Assembly: GCA_023400235.1 (NCBI GenBank)
Contig: JAEXFI010000039.1
Span: 69,635 to 133,634 of the forward strand
DNA length: 64,000 nt
DNA from: Bacillota bacterium
GTDB taxonomy: Bacteria > Bacillota > Clostridia > Acetivibrionales > DSM-1351
Direction of reading: 5' to 3'
Numbering within the stretch: the stretch's first letter is position 1; the number at the start of each line of letters is the position of its first letter. Shown one piece after another: positions 47,601 to 55,113 of the stretch. The position numbers and the translations under genes were made by a program. The notes beneath the pieces are model-generated. The model saw only the letters and a list, made by a program, of their open reading frames with translations, was not told the DNA's origin and ran no database searches.

Positions 47601-49977
47601 GATTATAGGTGAGATGCCCACTCCAAGATATGGTTTCAGTACTGCTGCACTTGGAAAGGCCATATATACCGTGAGCGGAGTTGATGAAGCCGACGAGCTC
47701 TCCCCAAATGTGGAGGTCTATCATACCGACACCAACAGCTGGAGCCGGGAAGAGGATGTTTCAGTACCGAGATGTAACGCTGGACAGGCGGTGGCAGGGG
47801 ACAATCTATACATAATCGGTGGAAACGACATGTATTCGGATGTTGAGCTTGTTGAAGCCTACGACAGCCAGGCAAAAGCCTGGAGCTCCTTTGACAGGCT
47901 CTATACCGACAGGACTGCCCTGGAGTGTATTTTCCTGGGCAATGACATATACGCCCTGGGGGGATTCAGCAATTCAACCAGTGCTTTTCTCTCGGACGTG
48001 GAAAAATACACATTTGTACCGGCAGGTTTGAAAATAGAAGGGCCGGACAGTATATCACTTCCGGAAACCGGAGATATGACTCAGCAATACTTTGCATATA
48101 CCTTCGATTCACATGGCAACAAAATAGGCAGGCAAAGTGCAGTATGGTCGTTAAAAACAGGTGACCAAGAGGCAGTAGAGGTAGACGCAGATACTGGTAT
48201 AGTGACTGTTAAAAGCGGGGCGGCAGGTGCTTCCTTTGTGCTGGGTGCAGTACAGACTGGGGGCGCTGCTGCATCGGCGGTCAAGACCATAAACGTAGTA
48301 AATGACTCCATACCGGCCTTGAGTTCTGCCAGCTTTGACAAAAATCCTTCCTTACAGGCTGATATTGTGGTGCCTGTGAATTTCAGAGGCAATACGCTGG
48401 AAGGTATTTATAACGGCAGCAATGCTCTCATAAGAGATGTACATTATACAAGTACGGCGGGAAGCATAAATATAAAGAAAGCTTATCTTGTGACACTGCC
48501 AAATGGCGCAGCACAGCTAAAATTCAGATATAGTGCAGGCAGGGCTTCCACATTTAATATTTCCATTGTTGATACTACCCCTCCTCCGGTGACTCCACCT
48601 CCGGTGACCCCGCCACCTGTAATACCGCCTCCGGGAATAGTTCCGCCCATACCAGAACCTGACTTGGCAACACCCCCGGCAGTGACACTGCCTCTGCCTG
48701 CTGCTCCTTTGAAGCCTATGGATGAACAAGGCTATCAGAAGCTCAAGGCTGAAATAAGGGCGTTGGGTAAGGAGACAGTAAAAGCGTCTGTGGTCAAAAA
48801 CACGGCAACCTTGAGCTTGACAGAAGGCGCAATAAAAAGCTTATTGGCCAAAGCCGACAATGTAAAAAAGGAATTAAAGACCTCAGGTCTAAATTCCAGA
48901 GACAAGGTGCTGCTGTCAAAAGTTTCGATTGAAACGGAGCTTACCGGAAATATTGATTTTCTTGCGGCCAGCCTTCCTGTTGAATTGCTTGGGACTTTGG
49001 GACAGAAGGGAATCACCCGACTTGAGCTTTCCAGCAGCATGGGAGCCGTTTCCATTGATACCGGCGAAAGGTTTAAACAGAATGCCAGCACTATTACAAT
49101 CGAGCTTAAAAGGGGCGATGCCATCAAGGATTTGACGCCGGTTCAAAAGTCCGTTATGGAAAAAAATCCTGTGTTTGACCTTAAGCTGTTTGTGACAGAC
49201 AGGAACGGAACCAGGTCTGAGATAAGCAGCTTCGGCAAGCCAGTGGAACTTGGAATTCCATATCTAGTAAAAAAAGGAGAAAACTCTGAAATGGTCACTG
49301 CCTACTATCTAGATGCTAAGGGGCAGACGGAAAATATGTCGGGACGCTATGATTCCTGGACAAAAACGGTTGTTTTCACAACCATGCATTTCAGCAAGTA
49401 TTTTCTTAAAGAAAATAAAGTGAGCTTTAGTGATCTGAAGGGTTATGAGGTCTATAGGAAATATATCGAGGTTCTTGGGGCAAAAGGCATTGTGTCTGGT
49501 GATAAGGATCATAAATTCAATCCTGGTGCAGGTGTTACAAGAGGAGAACTGGCCCAGATGCTGGTGCAGGAGTTTAGACCGGGTGAGCTGGGGACTGCGG
49601 CCTTGAAAAGTAATTATCCAGATGTTAAAAAATCCAGCAGGTACTACAAAGCCATAGCTTTAGCTGATCAGGCAGGCTTGCTGAGCGGGGGCAAGGATGG
49701 CAGTTTCAGGCCTGATGACAGGATTTCCAGGCAGGAGTTTTCAATAGTTGTGGCAAATGCACTCAAAAAGTACAAAGGCATTAATGGCACGGCAGAAGTA
49801 AAGCAATTGGCGGCACTGAAGGACTACAGCAAAATAAGCACCTATGCCAGACCGGCCATTGCTTTACTGGTACAAAACGGAATAATAACAATTGAATCGG
49901 GAAAGGCCTTTAATCCCTCAAATGCTATAACAAAAGCTGAGGCGGCGCAAATATTATATAAAGTGTTTGACTTGTAG
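44668..49977 (+). CDS. Giant multidomain S8 subtilase with propeller, FN3, kelch, X2 and SLH domains
   Basis: This 1769-residue surface protease begins with a signal peptide (about 1-31) and a pro-region (about 60-135). The S8 domain (about 165-425) has an intact triad: Asp 189 (VLDSGID), His 225 (ESHGTNIAG), Ser 381 (SGTSMAAPF). Then follow a YncE-like beta-propeller (about 450-745), FN3 (about 752-826), five to six kelch repeats (about 835-1115; KIYAIGGRN, KIYAVGGES), an Ig-like region, a CBM_X2-like module (about 1218-1301), a Pro-rich linker, the pre-SLH module shared with xylanase 2, and three SLH motifs (about 1585-1769). It should be wall-bound. GGGGGAAAAG precedes the ATG. Its substrate is unknown. 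Confidence 0.92.
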   Translation: MTLKKNIFYRIAALFTVAAVMLAPAGTVSAAEGRPDFDVSGFQEDNGSKAEYNSFTGDMKSSGELIIKYKEQGNSINALSQEKYGRGLKYQKLKQLGENMELVQLAPNQTLEAAIAELEKNPAVEYAQPNYILNAYDVPNDPLYARQWGMRNEGQLIRGGYGTAGVDINVQKAWSMTKGKAEIIVGVLDSGIDINHPDIRNNIVAGWDFAHDDSSVYDKDEDESHGTNIAGIIAASVNNNIGVSGVAPNVKIMPLKFMINRSGYTADAIEAINYAKERGVKIINCSFGGTGRDFALRAAMAKSNIIFVCAAGNNGRDLDKKEPCYPACFGLPNQINVAAVDNDGNLCSFSNYGTEIDVAAPGQNILNILPESSYGYMSGTSMAAPFVTGVVALMESLAPAGKTDRIVEELKASVLKMNSLQSKVNTGGMVDSYKAVQKADNMKTESGIPLINSQNVGIFPADAVIDDVRHEMYVAGFSYKSLYSVNYETGDFKEIRLEAKPGCIAYANGRLYIGMLSPVLSAPTGSVAVVDTDSFKVIDRFDIGMVPEDIAADEDGFIYVTGQAAGGYQLQSYSENTKALVSAVNMSQLNMIEIHPAFKRIYSTKSYTSSDSFIMCPIQSGQLSGPVSGPPLKEQDSYLRSYFEISPDGKYLFNSSGAIFKCHEDSSIDMSYVGSIGKSYNKIAFDLPKDRFYVSNGRKYEEYCYSSLEKVGEYTAPREITGLFSAGGRLLAIDQYEGNYYIDNLYYVEKPTNLQAVSEGSDIRVTWEGASGVTGYEVEVNGTSIDIGLAQSYIISGAVPAASYMVKVRAKRAGQVSDWAVAVQKAGANWSIIRDMPSARADFAAVELEGKIYAIGGRNASRKAVGTVEVFDPDTQTWSQAASLNTPRYGLEAQVVNGKIYAVGGESGYFLYDTVEEYDPLTDTWTEKQGMLKNRSNFGLQAVDGKLYAMGGYDDAISVNKSVVKPMEQYDAEKNEWRIIGEMPTPRYGFSTAALGKAIYTVSGVDEADELSPNVEVYHTDTNSWSREEDVSVPRCNAGQAVAGDNLYIIGGNDMYSDVELVEAYDSQAKAWSSFDRLYTDRTALECIFLGNDIYALGGFSNSTSAFLSDVEKYTFVPAGLKIEGPDSISLPETGDMTQQYFAYTFDSHGNKIGRQSAVWSLKTGDQEAVEVDADTGIVTVKSGAAGASFVLGAVQTGGAAASAVKTINVVNDSIPALSSASFDKNPSLQADIVVPVNFRGNTLEGIYNGSNALIRDVHYTSTAGSINIKKAYLVTLPNGAAQLKFRYSAGRASTFNISIVDTTPPPVTPPPVTPPPVIPPPGIVPPIPEPDLATPPAVTLPLPAAPLKPMDEQGYQKLKAEIRALGKETVKASVVKNTATLSLTEGAIKSLLAKADNVKKELKTSGLNSRDKVLLSKVSIETELTGNIDFLAASLPVELLGTLGQKGITRLELSSSMGAVSIDTGERFKQNASTITIELKRGDAIKDLTPVQKSVMEKNPVFDLKLFVTDRNGTRSEISSFGKPVELGIPYLVKKGENSEMVTAYYLDAKGQTENMSGRYDSWTKTVVFTTMHFSKYFLKENKVSFSDLKGYEVYRKYIEVLGAKGIVSGDKDHKFNPGAGVTRGELAQMLVQEFRPGELGTAALKSNYPDVKKSSRYYKAIALADQAGLLSGGKDGSFRPDDRISRQEFSIVVANALKKYKGINGTAEVKQLAALKDYSKISTYARPAIALLVQNGIITIESGKAFNPSNAITKAEAAQILYKVFDL

Positions 49978-50234
49978 TTGGAAAACCGTAAGTTTCAAAT
50001 TTTATATAATCCTACTGATTTTTATGTGGCTCCTCAGTTATGGGGAGCTATCTTATTTATTTTACAGGTCAGATATTCTGCACAAAATGTAATCCCATCT
50101 TCAGCATCTGTAAAGCCAGCTGCTTCTGAGAGTTCAACTGACAGTCGCATGGTACTTATAAGCGGTAAACCAATTTATAGTATAATAAGAAATATATTGA
50201 AAATTATTTATCTACAGGAAAAAGGAGAATTATA

Positions 50235-50783
50235 TTGACGGTGTTGTTAAATATGAATAATAGGGATGGACGGTCAAAGCTTGAGGAATTATATCTGGCT
50301 CATAAAAATATAATGCTTTACACTTCATATAACATTCTTAAGGATTGGCAGCTTGCTGAAGATGCTGTACATACGTCTTTTCTAAGACTATTGAACAAAA
50401 TTGATACAATAAGCGATATTACTTGTAACAAAACCCGTAATTTTTTAGTTATTATAGTAAGAAATGTATCAATTGATATGTACAACAAGAGAAAGAAGCA
50501 ATCAGAATACGGGTATGATGAATTATCCGAGAAAATCGAAGACCAGGATTTTTCAGTTGAAGAGATAGTAATTTCACACGACAAAATTAAAGAGTTAATG
50601 GACAATATTTCAAGTTTGGACAAAAAATATAGTGATGTTTTGATGCTCAGATTTGCCTACCACTATAGCGAGGAAGAAATAGCACATTTATTAGGAATCA
50701 GCTACGAGAATGTCAGGATAAGATTGTACAGGGGCAGGAACTTTCTAAAAAATAAGCTTAGCGGAGTGAGTAGAGATGAATAA
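50235..50783 (+). CDS. RNA polymerase sigma factor, sigma-70/ECF family
   Basis: This 182-residue sigma factor has region 2 (about 18-85; LAEDAVHTSFLRLLNKID and IVRNVSIDMYNKR) and region 4 (about 125-178; LRFAYHYSEEEIAHLLGISYENVRIRLYRGRNFL), and no region 1 or 3, as in ECF factors. It starts at TTG 50235, 8 nt after AAGGAG; an ATG six codons in is possible. The next gene starts 8 bp before its stop, so translation is coupled to a probable anti-sigma factor. A candidate cognate promoter lies at 51531. Confidence 0.9.
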   Translation: MTVLLNMNNRDGRSKLEELYLAHKNIMLYTSYNILKDWQLAEDAVHTSFLRLLNKIDTISDITCNKTRNFLVIIVRNVSIDMYNKRKKQSEYGYDELSEKIEDQDFSVEEIVISHDKIKELMDNISSLDKKYSDVLMLRFAYHYSEEEIAHLLGISYENVRIRLYRGRNFLKNKLSGVSRDE

Positions 50784-51516
50784 GGAATTAAAAGACAAGA
50801 TTTTCTGCAATGTTTTGGAATATTCATTGGAACTTGAGTGTGAAAGAGCTGGAAAAGAATTGCCGGGTGAGGAGGAATTACATCAAGACCTACTGGTATC
50901 TAAGGAATTCGAGAAAAAAATGCTGGCTCTTTTTAAAGCGCAAAGGAGAAAGGCAGTTTCAAAGTATATCTTGAGTATCAGCAAAAAAATTGCGGTTTGT
51001 TTTATGTTCGTATTATTATTGAATACTACTCTTCTTATAACTGTAGAGGCATACAGAGTAAGCTTCTTCAACTTGTGTGTTACCGTTAAAGACGGGTTTA
51101 CTACTTTTGTATTTACTGAGAATACCGGCAGCAGTAAACCGGATATGAGCGGCATACCGGAGGAGTGGGATACCGTGTATGTTCCGGCAGCTGTTCCCAG
51201 CGGGTTTTCCATAGAGAATTCCATCAGTACCGGAAATATTAAGAGAATAATTTATGTTGACAAAGACAATAAACTCACAATAAATTTCAGTTATTATCCA
51301 ATAAAGTCCAGTACCTTTTCTATTGATACGGAAGATGCCCAGATGGATAGGATTTCTATTGACTCTAATACAGGATATGTTTCTGTTAAGGACTCTGAGG
51401 GGGAAGAAAGAACTTCCGTGGTATGGAATGATGAAACGACAGCATTTTCCATTATTTCAACCCTGGACAAAAATACCGTCATAAGTATTGCAAAAAGTGT
51501 AGAAAAAATTAAATAA
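50776..51516 (+). CDS. Probable anti-sigma factor with DUF4367 domain
   Basis: This 246-residue protein has a cytoplasmic N-terminus (1-75), a membrane helix (about 78-96), and an extracellular DUF4367-like domain (about 110-246; VPAAVPSGFSIE and KLTINFSYYPIKSS). The position right after an ECF gene with an 8-bp overlap, and the single-pass topology, fit an anti-sigma factor that releases the sigma on an envelope signal. The N-terminal segment LELECERAGKELPGEEELHQDL lacks a zinc HxxxCxxC motif, so it is not a ZAS type. The role is inferred from context. Confidence 0.8.
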   Translation: MNKELKDKIFCNVLEYSLELECERAGKELPGEEELHQDLLVSKEFEKKMLALFKAQRRKAVSKYILSISKKIAVCFMFVLLLNTTLLITVEAYRVSFFNLCVTVKDGFTTFVFTENTGSSKPDMSGIPEEWDTVYVPAAVPSGFSIENSISTGNIKRIIYVDKDNKLTINFSYYPIKSSTFSIDTEDAQMDRISIDSNTGYVSVKDSEGEERTSVVWNDETTAFSIISTLDKNTVISIAKSVEKIK

Positions 51517-51530
51517 ATATATGAAAATAT

Positions 51531-51556
51531 TGTAACATAGCCCGTTCATTTTCGGT
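51531..51556 (+). promoter_or_regulatory. Candidate ECF-type promoter of the small secreted protein
   Basis: GTAAC (51532-51536), a 16-bp spacer and CGGTT (from 51553) fit the ECF form (AAC near -35, CG near -10). It lies between the anti-sigma gene and the DUF6147-like gene, the expected place for a target of this sigma factor. A TATATA lies 4 bp further on, so a sigma-A alternative exists. Confidence 0.4.
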
Positions 51557-51625
51557 TTATATATTGTAGAGATTAAAGCACTGCATCAATTTTAATCTAC
51601 AGACCAAAGAGAATGGAGGAGAGGT

Positions 51626-52030
51626 ATGTTAAGTAAAAGGAAGGCAAGGGCATTATTTCTTGCTGTAGTTTTTTGCATTTTGTTTAATTCGGATATTTTT
51701 GCAGCAGGGGCAACTCCATATTGGACAGCCATGATACAGCCCACCCAGAGCTTTGATATTGTCGGCGGAAAGGCCAGTATTGACGCTGAAACTCTGGCGG
51801 ACACAAATGCTACCAGTGTTTATGTTGGGGCCAGCCTTCAACAGTATAAAAGCGGTAGTTGGGTAGTTGTTACGAGCTGGTCCAACACCAAGAACGGAAG
51901 TTATGTAAATTTGTCACAAACCTGGTATGTGACCTCGGGAAATACCTACAGGCTGGTTACCACTCATACTACATATTTCAGCGGAACCTCGGAAAGTACA
52001 ACGCTGACCAGCAGGAATGTCACCTATTAG
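51626..52030 (+). CDS. Small secreted protein, DUF6147-like
   Basis: This 134-residue protein has a signal peptide (about 1-27, AGATPYW following the likely cleavage site). The mature domain of about 107 residues is rich in Ser, Thr, Tyr and Trp, with alternating beta-strand pattern (SVYVGASLQQYKSGSWVVV and SGNTYRLVTTHTTYFSG). It matches my recollection of the DUF6147 family of small Firmicute exported proteins, of unknown role. AATGGAGGAGAGGT precedes the ATG. It follows the sigma/anti-sigma pair and an ECF-like promoter, so it is a likely output of that pair. Confidence 0.7.
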   Translation: MLSKRKARALFLAVVFCILFNSDIFAAGATPYWTAMIQPTQSFDIVGGKASIDAETLADTNATSVYVGASLQQYKSGSWVVVTSWSNTKNGSYVNLSQTWYVTSGNTYRLVTTHTTYFSGTSESTTLTSRNVTY

Positions 52031-52239
52031 TTGTGTATAATAGCCTTTAGGAAACAGGTGGAATTATGCCAAGGGGAATTGTCCGCAGTTGATAAGACGG
52101 TTTCAAAGGTGTTGAATTTGCTCAGTTCTTAACAAATTGGTATAAGGTGTTTTATCAGTGAATTTCAGAAACCGGCAAAGCCGGCAACTGTGATTTGCCT
52201 TATTTGAGAATTTGTACTGTCGGCCCATGGAGGTAGAGT

Positions 52240-52338
52240 AAAGATACATGTGGTAAGTCAAAGTGGATTTTATGCAGCGAAAGCCACTACGTGTCTTTCA
52301 TTACCCTTTGAGTACGCGCTATGCTCGTAGATGGGAGA
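52240..52338 (-). repeat. Hairpin repeat family 2, inverted copy
   Basis: Read on the minus strand, this matches the two tandem copies at 63786-64000: CTCCCATCTACGAGC-ATA-GCGCGTACTC, then GGTAATGAAAGACACGTAGTG, CTTTCGCTGC and TACCACATGTATCTTT. The plus strand therefore carries GGGAGA at its end, directly before an ATG at 52343, the same placement next to a start codon as at 13716 and 63782. Confidence 0.85.
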
Positions 52339-52342
52339 TAAG

Positions 52343-52425
52343 ATGAAAAAATCGTTATAATATCCGGGTTCATAATAATATTTTTAGCAGGCTATATGAT
52401 TTTTTACGCAGCAAGATTAAGTTAA
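52343..52425 (+). pseudogene. Frameshifted small membrane peptide behind the repeat
   Basis: ATG 52343 follows GGGAGATA from the repeat, but the frame stops after four codons. If the six-A run (52346-52351) had one more A, the frame would read a 27-residue hydrophobic peptide (MKKIVIISGFIIIFLAGYM, then a short tail) to a stop at 52423. A single deletion in a homopolymer, or a sequencing error, explains this. Function unknown. Confidence 0.4.
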
Positions 52426-53017
52426 TATCTCTAACATAGAAAAAGATAATGCTGATTCAAGTTAAATATGAAAAACATTAAAAAAATAAAAGTAATAATC
52501 AATGTAAAATTAACTATGAATAGACTGTCTTATTTCACAAGTTGAAAATACAGTATGCGTCGAACTAAAAAGGGGTATTAACGATAAATACGAAATTATT
52601 TCCATCACTGATGGTTCAACTCATTAAGGTATAAAGTTATAGAAACCAGAAGGGGCAAATATTTGCTTCTGGCCAGATTAAACCCTGAGCTTGCCATTGA
52701 TTATATTACTGCAAGGGTAAATATGGAAAAATATGCGATACCTATCCGGAAACAACCGAGTTTTATAACCTTATGCAGAAATTACATCAGGGCTTCAAAG
52801 TCAGAGCTCCCTTCGGAGTTCAGGCTTTCTAACAGGAGTGACCAGGAAATTGTTTTAAATTAATATTTTTATATGGGGTTGGATTATTTGCAGTAATCGC
52901 AGTTTCATCTATGCAGAATTTTTTACTCATACATGATTTTTTGTACAGGCTATACCGCAAGGCAGAATATTTGCCCCATATATGGTAAGAAAACCGAGAC
53001 TGATAAAAAACTTATAT
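52426..53017. other. AT-rich region without a credible gene
   Basis: This stretch has no recognisable intact gene. A short frame at about 52663-52863 lacks a ribosome site and family features. An inverted repeat CCAGAAG/CTTCTGG around the palindrome GCAAATATTTGC lies near 52647-52673. It looks like decayed or spacer DNA. Confidence 0.4.
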
Positions 53018-53047
53018 AAGCGCCTGATTCGTGGGAATCAGGCGCTT
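53018..53047 (+). terminator. Terminator-like hairpin
   Basis: A perfect 13-bp stem (AAGCGCCTGATTC with its complement) and a 4-nt loop, followed by TGTGTT, a weak T tract. It lies immediately before the CBM6-like remnant. Confidence 0.5.
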
Positions 53048-53285
53048 TGTGTTGAAATTTCAAGAAAAATCAAAGTCCGCAGCTACTGTTCAGGCGATTT
53101 TGAAGTGAAAACCTTCTGGAACGGAGAGGTGCTGGGTAAAATACCGGTGGTGTTTTCAAATGTGTGGAAGGAATACTCTTTAGAAAATTACAATTCCAGA
53201 CGGAATACAAGTCTTATATTTTAAGTATACCGGGCAGGGAGGTGCAAGCCTTGCGTTTTTCACTCTGGAACAGGACGAGGAATAG
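53048..53285 (+). pseudogene. CBM6-like C-terminal remnant, frameshifted
   Basis: The frame reads VEISRKIKVRSYCSGDFEV, TFWNGEVLGKIPVVF and VWKEYSLE, then is broken at an AAAA run (53184-53187). Removing one A continues in frame as ITIPDGIQVLYFKYTGQGGA, then SLAFFTLEQDEE and a stop at 53283. The beta-sandwich pattern and ending resemble CBM6-type modules at the C-terminus of secreted hemicellulases such as GH43 enzymes. No catalytic domain or start remains upstream. It is a decaying relic near the xylan locus. The CBM6 call is from pattern recognition only. Confidence 0.6.
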
Positions 53286-53385
53286 CTGGCAGTTAACTTT
53301 GCTTAACAGCAATATTAGCATTTATTTGATATTAAATTAAGGCTGAAAACTGAATTTGCTTGCAAAAAGAACTTGGCGGGAAATA

Positions 53386-53664
53386 CTAAGACTTCCCTCT
53401 AAGCTCCCTTTTTAACTCTGAGAATTCATATCGGGCGTCTTTTACTACGCATTTTAAGGCTATTGCTGCAATGCACGTAAAAGCGGACAATAAAATGAAA
53501 ATCGTAAAATAAATGCCTGAACTTACATAGTTACCATTACTATACTGAAAAACCTGGTCCAGGACGCTGCCTTTAAATATTACTATTACTGCTGCCAGAA
53601 AAGAAATTATACTGAAAAATATCAGTATATTGGCAAATTTGTTTGACCTTTCAAAGTATGGCAT
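53386..53664 (-). CDS. Small two-helix membrane protein, unknown
   Basis: This 92-residue protein has two hydrophobic helices (about 10-31 and 50-72) and a charged cytoplasmic tail (KDARYEFSELKRELRGKS). CTGGAGGTGTCAC gives a good ribosome site before ATG 53664. I recognise no family. It stands alone between the remnant and the next plus-strand group. Confidence 0.6.
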   Translation of the reverse strand: MPYFERSNKFANILIFFSIISFLAAVIVIFKGSVLDQVFQYSNGNYVSSGIYFTIFILLSAFTCIAAIALKCVVKDARYEFSELKRELRGKS

Positions 53665-53936
53665 GTGACACCTCCAGCAAATGATAAGACTAATTTATAA
53701 TAAACCTCCCTTAAAGTCAATCCTTTAGAACCGGCCATTGGATTTTATATGCTGTTTATATGCTGTGTGGCCCGGCGAGCAAATGTCAGGCATATATGTG
53801 TCCTTCTTTTGAATTGCAGTATAAGCCCGTTGGGTGTATAGTATTATTTGTAAGTACTGAATAGAGATGGAAGTATGAAAGAAACCACTTTCAACTCTTT
53901 GAATTTATGTCCGCAGAGCGGACAGGGGGGATAAAA

Positions 53937-54191
53937 ATGAGTGAGAGAGTATTGAAAATAATGCTGGCAATTGAGCTGGCAATAGCAGTAATATTTTTTA
54001 ACCTTGCAAAGTACTGGCCGGATTACACAATTGATGCTCTCTTTTTTGTAATATGCCTAACATTTGCCAATATGATTTTTGTTTCCAGGACCTTTGGCAA
54101 GGTGTATAAAGAGAGGAACAAATATGGGGCGTGGATATTTACAGGAATTTTAATACTTTTGCCCTTAATCAGATTTATGTTGTTCAGGTAG
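53937..54191 (+). CDS. Small membrane protein, unknown
   Basis: This 84-residue protein has three hydrophobic segments (about 5-22, 28-48 and 62-82) separated by short charged loops. ATG 53937 follows GGGGGGATAAAA; an ATG ten codons upstream lacks a site. It ends 36 bp before the methyltransferase gene and may be co-transcribed. No family recognised. Confidence 0.6.
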   Translation: MSERVLKIMLAIELAIAVIFFNLAKYWPDYTIDALFFVICLTFANMIFVSRTFGKVYKERNKYGAWIFTGILILLPLIRFMLFR

Positions 54192-54227
54192 ATGAACCTC
54201 AGGCACGTCAAGCTATGGGAGGTAATT

Positions 54228-55013
54228 ATGGACTTAAGGAAATCCTTTGATATTGATGCCGCAAATTATGATAAATGGAGACCCCGCTACTGCAAGGAAC
54301 TTTTCAACGACATAATAGCATATTCAAAGCTCGATTTTAAAACGGAATGTCTGGAAGTAGGCTGCGGCACAGGTCAGGCCACGGACCCAATATTAGAAAC
54401 TGGCAGCTCAGTGCTGGCCATAGAGCTGGGAGAAAATTTCACTGATTATACAAGGGACAAGTTCAGGTCTTATAAAAACTTTCGTATAGAGAATGCAGAT
54501 TTTGAAAAAATACCTTTGCAAGACAATAAGTTTGACCTGGTGTTTTCAGGGACGGCCTTTCATTGGATACCGGAAGAAACGGGCTATCCTAAAGTGCTCA
54601 ATGTTTTAAAAAGCGGAGGGGCAATAGCGGTATTCTGGAATAAGCCGGCGCCTGAAAGCCTTGACAATCCGCTGCATTTGAAAATGCAGGAGGTATATGA
54701 GAAATATTTTGGCTCTGGAAGCATAAAAAAGGCTAAAGCTGAGATTGAAACTTCCCAGGAGCGGTATGAAAAAATAATCAGAACATTAGAAAAGTATGGC
54801 TTTGTTCAGGCAGAATGCCGCCTTTACAAGCAAAAAAGAGAATTTAACGCTGAGGATTATGTTTCTTTGATTAGCACATATTCCGACCATATTGCCCTGC
54901 CTGAGCCGGGAAAATCACAGCTTTTCAATGAAATTCGCGCTGCGATTCTTAGTTTCAATGACAGCATTAAAGTATATGATACTATTGAGTTATATATGGC
55001 AAGAAAACCGTAG
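54228..55013 (+). CDS. Class I SAM-dependent methyltransferase
   Basis: This 261-residue Methyltransf_11-type enzyme has motif I CLEVGCGTGQATDPIL (about 44-60), an acidic strand end AIELG, motif IV DLVFSGTAFHWI and FWNKPAPES after the fourth strand. It is cytosolic. The target is unknown; the family includes small-molecule and lipid-tail methyltransferases. ATG 54228 follows GGAGGTAATT at good spacing; the frame is open upstream but without a site. The gene order with a small membrane protein gives no clue to the substrate. Confidence 0.88.
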   Translation: MDLRKSFDIDAANYDKWRPRYCKELFNDIIAYSKLDFKTECLEVGCGTGQATDPILETGSSVLAIELGENFTDYTRDKFRSYKNFRIENADFEKIPLQDNKFDLVFSGTAFHWIPEETGYPKVLNVLKSGGAIAVFWNKPAPESLDNPLHLKMQEVYEKYFGSGSIKKAKAEIETSQERYEKIIRTLEKYGFVQAECRLYKQKREFNAEDYVSLISTYSDHIALPEPGKSQLFNEIRAAILSFNDSIKVYDTIELYMARKP

Positions 55014-55113
55014 GTTTGGATAAACTTAAAAATATAATGTTGAAATAAATCATTAGAAGGAATATAATGTAAAAAAAGTAATAAGTTACTAGATTATATT
55101 TCGGAGGATTATA

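Noticed and set aside
49978..50238. Open frame after the subtilase (86 codons)
   Set aside because: It directly follows a stop codon, starts without a ribosome site, and covers the promoter region of the sigma factor gene.
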